Assembly: GCA_030849805.1 (NCBI GenBank)
Contig: JASANZ010002108.1
Coordinates: 1-46,826, forward strand
From: Sergeia podlipaevii
Lineage: Eukaryota > Euglenozoa > Kinetoplastea > Trypanosomatida > Trypanosomatidae
Direction: 5' to 3'
Length of the DNA stretch: 46,826 nucleotides
How positions within the stretch are numbered: the stretch's first letter is position 1; the number at the start of each line of letters is the position of its first letter. Below are positions 28,678-37,100 of this stretch, piece after piece. The translations under genes and the position numbers were made by a program. The notes beneath the pieces were generated by a model. It saw only the letters and a program-made list of their open reading frames with translations. It did no database searches and was not told the origin of the DNA.

Positions 28678-29571
28678 GCGAAACAATACTCAGAAGAAGT
28701 ACCAAATACCGCGGATGCGTGGTGCTCAGATAAATACTTGAACAGTCAGGAAGTCAATCTAAGGCAGCTGCTATTGCAAGAGCTCTATGAACAGCTTCTT
28801 GCACACCTGAGCTGCTGATAAGCGGAAAAAAAAAATGAGATATCAGCAAAACCCAAAATAAATAAAAATAAACAAAAATAAGTGATAAATAATGATATGA
28901 TACGAAAAAAAGACATTTTGTGAAAACAAAATGTGCCAGTACTCTGCACTGAACAAAAAAAAGTCGCTACAATACAAAGGATATGATGTGCATAGCTCAT
29001 TACACATAACGCGTACGTAGGCATGTATTATCAAGATTTAAAAGCCTGGAAAGCAAAACTAACATATATATTCGAGTGGTTTATATTGTGGTTTAATGCT
29101 CGTTTATTCATCGGTCAGCTAGTTAGCATGCACAGCGCTTCTATTTGAACCACAGAGACTGTATGTCTCAAAGAGCCCCCCGCTCGCACTATTTTGCCTC
29201 TTTCTTTTTGCATGTCTATGTAATGCCTCACTATGACCATTTCGTCACCCGCATGAAGAAAAAGTGCTTTTCCCATTTTTTAAAAAATAATTATATTTAA
29301 ATCGCATTCTTTGATTCCGCCACAACCATTTTATACCACTTTGCGCAAACAATTCATATTCGCAAGCCATTTATACGTCGGTACTCTCTTCTTCTCTTCA
29401 CTACTGGCCTCCATCAGCAAGAGCCACTCGATACTCTCAAGTACGCGTAGAGTGTCTGCAATGCACAGCAAAAAAAAAAAGGCAGCCTCCTACCGAATGC
29501 AGCCTCTTAGCGCGTGAGTGTACATACTTATGGTGTGTGTGTGTGTGTGTGTGTATGCGTCTGTTTAGTCT
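28678..29571. other. Intergenic spacer, no gene seen
   Basis: AT-rich, with a (GT)n run at 29533-29554 immediately beyond the GAR1 stop codon. A moderately GC-richer patch at 29310-29520 has a short plus-strand frame that begins at TTG and lacks motifs. Confidence 0.55.
29533..29554. repeat. (GT)11 microsatellite
   Basis: Twenty-two nt of perfect GT on the plus strand, hence (AC)n in the transcript, 17 nt past the GAR1 stop codon. Confidence 0.95.
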
Positions 29572-30234
29572 CTAGTAGCCACCACGCCCCCTCCCACCGA
29601 AGCTGCCGCGACCACCGCCACCACCACGAGCGCCACCACCGAAACTACCACGGCCACCGCCGCCGAAGCTACCGCCGCGACCTCCTCCAAAGCCACCGCC
29701 GCCACCGAAGCCACCGCCGCGGCCACCACCGCGGCCTCCACGGTCACCACCGCGGCCACCAGCGCCGCGACCACCACGACCGCGAGGCTTCGGTGGGTCA
29801 GTAAACATGCGAAGAGGGGAAAACTGAGTGGGTGAAATGTAAACTTTGTCGCCTTCATTAATGGAAGCGGCCTGCACGCCGGGAACTGGCTTCACAGAGA
29901 ACATGGTGTCGGAGGTGTTGCCAAGGATCTCCTCAATCTTGCCAATCTTTGCCTTGCTCTCGGTGTACACGAAAGCATTGAAACGGGGGATGCTGCCAGA
30001 AGTGGTGACCTTGTAGACTAGTTCGCCCTCAGCGGCGTTCATGAACACGCCAACTTCCTGAATCTGCTCTGGCGGATCAGGCTCCATGGAGAAGCCACCA
30101 CGGCCGCCACGACCGCCACCACGGCCACCGCCGCGACCACCACGGTCACCTCCAAAACCGCGACCACCGCGGTCACCGCCAAAGCCGCGACCACCACCGC
30201 CAAACCCACCACGGTCACCAAACCCACGTGCCAT
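29572..30234 (-). CDS. GAR1: GAR1, H/ACA snoRNP core protein
   Basis: Protein of 220 residues with Gly/Arg-rich (RGG) domains at both ends (about 1-47 and 150-220) around the conserved Gar1 core. Core marks are GVFMNAAEGELVYKV near 62-76, IPRFNAFVYTESKAKIGKIEEILG, then FSVKPVPGVQAASINEGDKVYISP and FSPLRMF before PRGRGG. Gar1 binds Cbf5 in H/ACA snoRNPs that guide pseudouridylation of rRNA and, in trypanosomes, of spliced-leader and U RNAs, in the nucleolus. The GGN-rich coding sequence leaves long meaningless frames on other strands. A long pyrimidine tract with AG lies 39 nt upstream. Confidence 0.97.
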   Translation of the reverse strand: MARGFGDRGGFGGGGRGFGGDRGGRGFGGDRGGRGGGRGGGRGGRGGFSMEPDPPEQIQEVGVFMNAAEGELVYKVTTSGSIPRFNAFVYTESKAKIGKIEEILGNTSDTMFSVKPVPGVQAASINEGDKVYISPTQFSPLRMFTDPPKPRGRGGRGAGGRGGDRGGRGGGRGGGFGGGGGFGGGRGGSFGGGGRGSFGGGARGGGGGRGSFGGRGRGGY

Positions 30235-30273
30235 TTGATACTGGTATGTATATGAAACTTATATTACCTTACT

Positions 30274-30333
30274 CTACAAGTGAAAGTATTTGTGGTACAA
30301 AAAAAAAAGGTGGAGAAGAAAGAAAAACGAGGC
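30274..30333 (-). promoter_or_regulatory. Candidate spliced-leader acceptor for GAR1
   Basis: Minus-strand pyrimidine tract of about 34 nt (30299-30333) followed by AG at 30274-30275, giving a 5' UTR of about 39 nt with no ATG. Confidence 0.5.
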
Positions 30334-30534
30334 ATAAGAGATTCAACCACAACTTCACTGAACCACACACAACACAGAGGTATGCAAATAGCTATTGCCG
30401 TCCCTCATAGCAAGCAACAGTGACTATACAGCCAATTGCAATCACGCAAATAGATAAGTCTTTCATTGCATTTTTACAAAAGGTTTTTCATCTTTCATTA
30501 CTCAACGATTCTGCTTGCCTATACGTTCAGTTGC

Positions 30535-30538
<4 letters not shown>

Positions 30539-30569
<31 letters not shown>
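30539..30569. repeat. (GT)n microsatellite, longest in the window
   Basis: About 31 nt of perfect alternating GT on the plus strand, in the spacer between the ankyrin and GAR1 genes. Confidence 0.95.
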
Positions 30570-30571
<2 letters not shown>

Positions 30572-31108
30572 TTGAGCTCACATCGACTTCAGTCGGAGCA
30601 TATTTAGCAGTAGTCCTTTTAACGCATGATGCGCAATGTGTAAATGTACCTATACATATTTTGATAACGAACACATCATACAATACACATTGTAGTGCTC
30701 ATGTAAGATGGGATAAAAGCAAAGGGAGAGCAATGCATATGGCAAGTAGGACTTACAAGTTGAAGCATTCGGAGTATTCATATGATTCAATACGTCTTAC
30801 ACACACAGATATATAAATATATATATACGTACAGAAACATCCTTCTCAGTAGTTTCAGTTGGGAGTCACCGCCCACTGCATAAAACCGTGCAGCGAACCA
30901 TTGCACAATGAAAGCAGCAGAAAAATGTACTAAATGCACCAGTAAACAGAAAACATTCATGGCTTAGGTGCCTGAGACACGCAAAAAGAAAAAGAGATAG
31001 AGATAGAAAAAAAAATGAATGCAGTACATTACAAAGCAGTAATGTGTGTTGGGGGGTATATATATAAAGGATTTTAAAAAGAAACTAGTGTCTAAAAACA
31101 CTCCAATG

Positions 31109-31132
31109 TCTCTCTCTCTCTCTCTCTCTCTC
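31109..31132. repeat. (TC)12 microsatellite
   Basis: Twenty-four nt of TC on the plus strand, (GA)n on the coding strand, about 80 nt beyond the stop codon of the ankyrin protein gene. Confidence 0.95.
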
Positions 31133-31210
31133 ACAAATAAAACAAAATAAAGGATATTCGCTCACGCCAAGTGCCCTTGCAGCAGCTTTATAGGCGCTTG
31201 TCACATCGTG

Positions 31211-32530
31211 CTACATGTACCTAGACACTATCTGGTTAGCCCAAATACCCAAAATAAAGGACGCACACATCAGCATTATGGTCTGCTGATGGCGTACAAG
31301 AAAACCCATGCTAAAGGGACATAGAGGCTTATCGACAGCTACTGCTGCTGCCACGCCGTCAGCAGTTTCGCCCTTCTTCTGGAAAAACGGGCACTTGCCG
31401 CCACTGGGATCGGCGCCACCTTCGGCTCCAAGGGCTTCACTACCAACAGAAGGGTGACCATCAGGAAGGAGCACCTCAGTTTTACCTCCTTTGTTCTTGC
31501 TGAAAAACGGACACTTACCCCCACTAGGGTCACTTCCAGGTGGCACGTCTGCCAGCGCCGCTGCATGATCGTCATTTTTCTTTTCGTGCATCACCGGGCA
31601 CCCTCCAGCAGGACTGCTGGTCTCTCGCTTTTGCCTCATCGCCAAACGCTCCTTGTTGAGTGTTTGCATAGCCTCACACAGCTCCACCGCCGCAGCCTCC
31701 TCCACGCCTACGGAAGTGAAGTTGCTAGGAAGAGCAGAAACAAGCGTCATAAAGTTCCACTGAATGGGGGAACGCAGCAGCTTGGATGCATGGGCTGAAA
31801 GAAGCTTCATGGCGAGCGGGAGAGACGGGAGTTCTTCTTTGAAGTAGTACGCGGCCTCTTTCCCCTCGTTGTTGTTCAAGTCAGGCTCCGCTCCGCCCAG
31901 AATAAGAGCAACCGCCACATCAAGCTGCGCCTCCGCGACCTCGTAAGTTCCCTCAAACATCTTGGACATTTGGTAAAATAAGGCATGGTGCATGATAGAG
32001 TCCCCGTTGGGATCCTTGATCATGGTAGTTGCTCCCTTCTTTAGTAGGAACCTCACGTCACTAACACGACCGTGCGTAGCAGAAAACACGAGCGGTGTCT
32101 GACCGTAGTTGTTCTCGCAATTCACCTCGGCACCGTTTTCAAGAAGTGTTTCCATGGAGGCCATCTTGCTCTTGTAGGCGGCAAGGTGAAGCGGATACCA
32201 GCGGTCAGTCGCTGGAAGGTTGAAGTCCGCCTTGTGCCTTGCCAGAAGCTCGAGAATTTCAGTATCGCCATTGCCAGCGGCAATATGTGCTGCGGTGTAG
32301 CCATTGTGACTGCCCTTTTCCTCCGAGCCCTGATTGGGGTAGCACCCGGCTTTCAGGAGTGCCTCGACCATCTTTGGGCTGCCGCCAATTGTAGCAACGT
32401 GAATGGGGTACTCACCCTTGTTATTGCAAATGCTGTTCAAATGCTCCTTGGCTTCCGGTTCTCCGAGGAATGCGTGCACTGCCGCCACATCATTGTCAAG
32501 AATGAGCTGACCAAGATCTGTAGTGGACAT
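31211..32530 (-). CDS. Tail-anchored ankyrin-repeat protein with four Cys-Pro motifs
   Basis: Protein of 439 residues. Four clear ankyrin repeats (about 38-66, 76-104, 109-137, 142-170) and a weaker fifth occupy the N-terminal half. A helical region follows to about 300. The C-terminal linker carries four Cys-Pro motifs: GGCPVM (Cys311), GGKCPFF (Cys340), GGKCPFF (Cys380) and PLCPFS (Cys404). The two middle ones sit in a duplicated DPSGGKCPFF unit. Residues 414-432 (HQQTIMLMCASFILGIWAN) form one membrane span four to seven residues from the C-terminus, so the protein is probably tail-anchored in ER or mitochondrial outer membrane with the repeats facing the cytosol. KCPF-type motifs are known heme-regulatory motifs; heme binding here is inference. 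I do not recognise a named orthologue. Confidence 0.85.
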   Translation of the reverse strand: MSTTDLGQLILDNDVAAVHAFLGEPEAKEHLNSICNNKGEYPIHVATIGGSPKMVEALLKAGCYPNQGSEEKGSHNGYTAAHIAAGNGDTEILELLARHKADFNLPATDRWYPLHLAAYKSKMASMETLLENGAEVNCENNYGQTPLVFSATHGRVSDVRFLLKKGATTMIKDPNGDSIMHHALFYQMSKMFEGTYEVAEAQLDVAVALILGGAEPDLNNNEGKEAAYYFKEELPSLPLAMKLLSAHASKLLRSPIQWNFMTLVSALPSNFTSVGVEEAAAVELCEAMQTLNKERLAMRQKRETSSPAGGCPVMHEKKNDDHAAALADVPPGSDPSGGKCPFFSKNKGGKTEVLLPDGHPSVGSEALGAEGGADPSGGKCPFFQKKGETADGVAAAVAVDKPLCPFSMGFLVRHQQTIMLMCASFILGIWANQIVSRYM

Positions 32531-32962
32531 CGCTGTTAAACAACAGTAGAAAAAGCCACTTAAAAACAGTGTAGTGTAAATATTCCCACAACTACCAAAA
32601 TATGAGAAAAGGCAAAAATTTGTGTGTGCAAAGACTCTAATAAATCGCTATATAGGAATGCTCTACATAAAAAAAGAAAAAAATATTTATTCAATATATT
32701 GGTCAAATGAAATGAGAACAAAGGAAAGGAAAAAACATTTTAAAAGCAACTTAGTAACCCCACCTTTCCTCGCTTTTTTAAAAAGAAAAAAACAAACACT
32801 ACATGTACACTAAAGAAAAACTGCATTGTTGAACAATTTTTAAAAAAGAGCATGCTGTGTCACAAGTAAAGATCCTTCTTCTATATAGGTAGGTATTCAA
32901 AGTGCAGATCCACATGATTATGAACACAATCAACGTAAAAACTCATGTACAGTGCGGAGCAC
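32531..32962. other. Intergenic spacer, no gene seen
   Basis: AT-rich spacer between the DCN1-like and ankyrin genes. Short frames only. Confidence 0.55.
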
Positions 32963-33685
32963 TCATTCAGATATGTCACGTAGCTGCTGTGGCTGCTTCT
33001 GAGCCCACCACGCAACAAAATCATCAATAGCAGTAGGCCACATACAGCTAGCGTCAAAGTCGGTAGGGGTTGGAGTGGTAGACACGAGCACCCATACTTG
33101 CCGCCACAGATCTCGCGAAATGTCCTGCTTGTACTCGCTTTGTATCCACTGACACCAAAGGAGAGGGATTGGCTTATCAGGGAGAAGAATCTTCCAGGCA
33201 CCTATCGCGCGTTGCGGCACCATCAACCGGTCGTTCTCACCACGGACAAAGTCATACAAAAAGAAATACATCTCAGTAAACTTATCGTCCACGCCGAGCG
33301 TGTCACGAGAGGTCATCAACTCCTTCGTCCATTCAAGCAGCTTGCTTCGCAGCTGCATTATAGACTCAATGTTGTAAGTATACATAGTCACTAGCCACTC
33401 CGCTCTGCTAACACAGCCGCTGCGGACCGCACCAAGACGCCACATCAGTACCATGGATTCAAAAGAAGGCAGCGCAATGCTAAGCTCAGTACAGAGTTGC
33501 TGAAGCCCTTTCGGCCCCATTAGCTCACCGTCATCGTGCTTGTCAAGTAAGCGGAAGCGGTCAAACAGGGACTCCATCTCACTACGTGGGCCACGGCCCC
33601 CACTGCCCTGTACGTTTGTGCCTGCCTCGCTTGCAGGACCCTTCATCGACGAGACGCGCTGCTTTACAACAACTTTCGGCGCCAT
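32963..33685 (-). CDS. DCN1-like (DCUN1D) cullin-neddylation factor
   Basis: Protein of 240 residues. Residues 1-35 are disordered and basic; there is no UBA domain. From about 36 on it follows the PONY domain: LFDRFRLLDKHDDGELMGPKGL (an EF-hand-like helix pair), ELSIALPSFESMVLMWRLGA, RAEWLVTMYTYNIESIMQLRSKL, then FTEMYFFLYDFVRGEND, and the closing IGAWKILLPDKPIPLLWCQWI and CMWPTAIDDFVAWW. DCN1 proteins act as co-E3 with RBX1, bringing the NEDD8-charged E2 to cullins and so activating cullin-RING ubiquitin ligases. Size and motif order are normal. It acts in cytosol and nucleus. Confidence 0.92.
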   Translation of the reverse strand: MAPKVVVKQRVSSMKGPASEAGTNVQGSGGRGPRSEMESLFDRFRLLDKHDDGELMGPKGLQQLCTELSIALPSFESMVLMWRLGAVRSGCVSRAEWLVTMYTYNIESIMQLRSKLLEWTKELMTSRDTLGVDDKFTEMYFFLYDFVRGENDRLMVPQRAIGAWKILLPDKPIPLLWCQWIQSEYKQDISRDLWRQVWVLVSTTPTPTDFDASCMWPTAIDDFVAWWAQKQPQQLRDISE

Positions 33686-34183
33686 TCTACTATGTTAGCA
33701 CCGTCACTTGACGAAAATAAATAAAATTGTTCTATATAAAAAAAAATCGTATATTCACAGCTCTGGCGCTGAACGCTAAAAAGGTAACAACAACAAAGAA
33801 AAAAAAAAAAGAGAAGCAACAAGAGTACTACTTTCGGCAAATACATATATTAAAAGGCGTTACAGCAAGAGTATAGTAGCATCCGTCCGCGCAGAAAACT
33901 GCGGCCTTTTATCATATCAAGGAAGGCAAGCGACATAAGGCACCGGTGTACATTACCGAAAAGAAATGCAAGTAGATTCTTAATGATATTTTTTTTTGTT
34001 ATTGTTGTTTGGTTTTGCGTGTATGTATGCATACGTGCGAATAGCAATAGTACTCATACAACCATGCATCAGCAAAGAGAAAAAAAAAACATAAACTACA
34101 TGTCGCTTCGCTACAAAACGCAGTACATCTTCCTATGCAGCTTTCGGCAGGAGTAACCTTACGTTGTGCTCGCTAAACATTTC
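33686..34183. other. Intergenic spacer, no gene seen
   Basis: AT-rich, with A-runs near 33799-33811 and 34080-34090 and a T-run near 33990-33998. A 65-codon minus-strand frame at 33850-34047 lacks any motif and was not accepted. Confidence 0.5.
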
Positions 34184-37100
34184 TTAGGCGCTTTCAACTA
34201 CCGAGAGAGTGCGGCGCTTGTATTTTCGTGAATAATACGCGTGATACGTTGCAGGATTGTTGGCCACCATGGTACGGTGCCAGCTTAGCCTGCGAACAAA
34301 AGACGTCGGGCTTTCAGAGTAACTGTATGGTCCTCCCACAGCGTCTGCGTAGCACCATCGCGGTAACTCATCCTTGTCCATCTCGCAGTCCCAGTCACTT
34401 GTCCAGTTCCACTGAGAGCTGGGAAGGAGTAGCTGCTCCATCGCCTGCTTCACGTGAGCGTCTAGAGCTGAATACGTCGCAACTCCGCTCTCAGGAACCA
34501 GCTCTGCAGGCACCCAGGAAGCAAGAGAGTCGCGGCACTGGTTCTCGAAGCACCACAGCACGACGGTTAGTCCCTCCTGAAGTGCTTCTACAGGACGCCT
34601 TCGTCGCGGATGTGCAGTGTACACGCACGTGATACTGCCCACGAGTGTGCTCGAGGATTGACAAAGAGAGCTATATAGCGCCACGTCAAATGAAACTGGC
34701 TCCCCAATATGCAGTAACCCCTTGAGTGGCAACTGTGCCGAATAGGATGCACCCGTGCGTGCGTCAAGAGAGCACAGTGTTAGCGTTAGTGACTGCAAGC
34801 GAAGAAGCTCTACCCACGATTCGCACAGCCTCATCGTCATGGAACCACAGTGGTCAAACTCCAGTCTGTCCGCTGTTGACGTAAGCGTCCCCCTGTACTG
34901 CAGTGGGGCACCCTCTACACAGTTACCAGACACACACAGCCTTTGCTGCTCACCGACATGAGAGATTGAACCCATGCCCTTCACTGCTACGTCGCTAACA
35001 ACAAGCATTAAAGGTGGACTGGGTGACTCCACAAAAAGGCTCATGTGCGGCCTTCTACAAAAGATATCAGCTGTAACGAATGCATTGGCCCCTGGCAGTG
35101 CACGGGAAGTGCCGTAACTCTTAGCAGCAAACCGCGAAACTTTCGGCGTTGACGCGTAAAAGATGCGTAGAGGCGCCACCGCTACATTTCGCAGTGCCTC
35201 ACTAGCGTGTGCCTCTCGCATTCCATGTATAAAGGGGTGAGTGAGCAAAGCGTCCTTGTCAGCACCACAATAGTCACCACCAAACCCAAACACGCTGGAT
35301 ACAATAAGATAGTCAAAACGTGCCCGCAGTGCAACCGCCGCGTCACCAAGAGGCACCGTAGAGAGCAGGTCGGCAAGCTGATCTGAACGAGAGAGCAGCG
35401 ATCCTGCAGAGTACCATAGCGAATTCAGGAAAATAACAGCAAGAGATGCCTCGTTTATGCGCAGTGAACACCCAATCGCACCGCAGTGTGGTGTGTCGGG
35501 AGAACCATCCGCTCCACGAGGGGACTTTACAAATGCCACTTCAACGTCAGAGATGCGTGCGATAAAGGGGCGTCTGCAAATGATGAGCAATGTGCTGTGC
35601 CCTGAATAATGTCCTTCTGAGGACTTTGCCATATCAGAAACAACAAAATAATCGGAGTCACCACCAACGCAGGAAAGAAGAAAACGGCCCAGCTCATCGC
35701 AGCCGACCAGAGCACTGGGGATATCCGACACGCCAATAATGTACACCTCATGCTGGTTTGCGGGCAGAAAGCTGGCGAGCATCGCAGTGCTTTGCGGCAG
35801 CGGTGAGTTGCATAACGAAAAGCATCCGTACCACAAGTCAACCACCTCATACGGCATCGCAGTGGCAAAAAACTGCGCAGAGCCGTTTACCGGCGTGGTG
35901 GCTTGTGAGCCCACGCGTGCTCGCTCTGTAATGTTGCCACAACGGTGCAAAATGTCGCCATTGGTCACGTCAATAGTAGTGCCTTGTATCTCTACGATGA
36001 CGTCCGTATCACCTTCCTGGCAGAATGCGGGGCACCAGAGTATGGCGCCACGCCTCAGCATGATGGCAAGTTCGTAGAACTGCCGACAGCGGCGTACAGT
36101 CGCAAACTGCAAGGTGAATGGTTGCACACGGTCAAAAAAATAAAGCTCCACAGAGCGTGGGCCTCTCGTGCCCTTCCCCACCCGGTAGAGATCCGCCGCT
36201 GGCAGTTTATAGAGAGGACGGCTATTCGCACCTGTAACAACAAACTGCTCTTTCAGGACATCAACACGCCAGACCGTTATTAGGTCAGAGGAACCGTTCT
36301 CCGGCATCTGGAGCACCTTGAAGCGCTCGCAGAGGAACTTATTGTTTGGTACTGCATGTGAAGGTACTACAAGCCGCACATGGTTATTTGAGGGAACAAT
36401 AGCAGCCTCTAGAGTTGTTTGTGGTAACGTCTTGGTGTGTGTAATGGCGTGTCTAGGCATTGATGCAAAAGGTTGCGTGTACGCACCATCAGCTTTTGAC
36501 CCCAGAGGCTTCACCGGGGGAGGCGGTTCTACTATAGTGGCGGCAGTGGACAAGTCTAGCGGAGTAACGTTAACCACATCTATTACTCTATCAGTATCAC
36601 TATCACCGTCCTCACCTTCATCCAGGAGAAGCAGTGCATCGTCCACCTCAAGGGCATCTTCTACGCGCCCATCCATATTCAGGTCCTCGTCCTCGGAGCA
36701 CAGTAACAGATCTCTGTCATACGCAGCTTCTGGCTCTTCTTCCTCTCTCTCCTCGTCAGCACTATCCAATTCAATATCATCGAACTCACGCTCACTTGAG
36801 TGCAAAGAGTCGTCCTGGTTCTCCGTGGCTGTGCTGTCACCAAGTAACAGTGAGGAGTCGTGGGTGCCGTCCATATCGAAGCTAGTGGCACTAGCGCGGC
36901 GAGACGCGTGGAGACGCGCGTTCGTCAGGTGCTGCTCTTGCTCAAGTGCTGCGACCTCGCTCCGTAGCACTTCCATTGCGCCATTGTCTACAGTTTGCTG
37001 TGTACGCGACATAGCGACAGAACTATTGATACGGAGAAGCAGATCATTGATGAGCCGCTCCTTCTCGGCGTTCGCACTGCGCAACTGATCAATCTCGTCT

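Larger units (their letters stand above)
30235..31210. other. Intergenic spacer with microsatellites, no gene seen
   Basis: Contains (GT)n at 30539-30569, TA-rich repeats near 30812-30830 and 31059-31068, and (TC)n at 31109-31132. The plus-strand frame at 30466-30816 runs through the GT repeat (Cys-Val repeats) and is not credible. Confidence 0.6.

Noticed and set aside
29514..29858. Long frames on the other strand and frame across GAR1
   Set aside because: They come from GGN-repeat coding sequence and give His/Arg- or Val/Ala-rich nonsense.
30466..30816. Plus-strand open frame of 116 codons
   Set aside because: Its core is a Cys-Val repeat produced by the (GT)n microsatellite.
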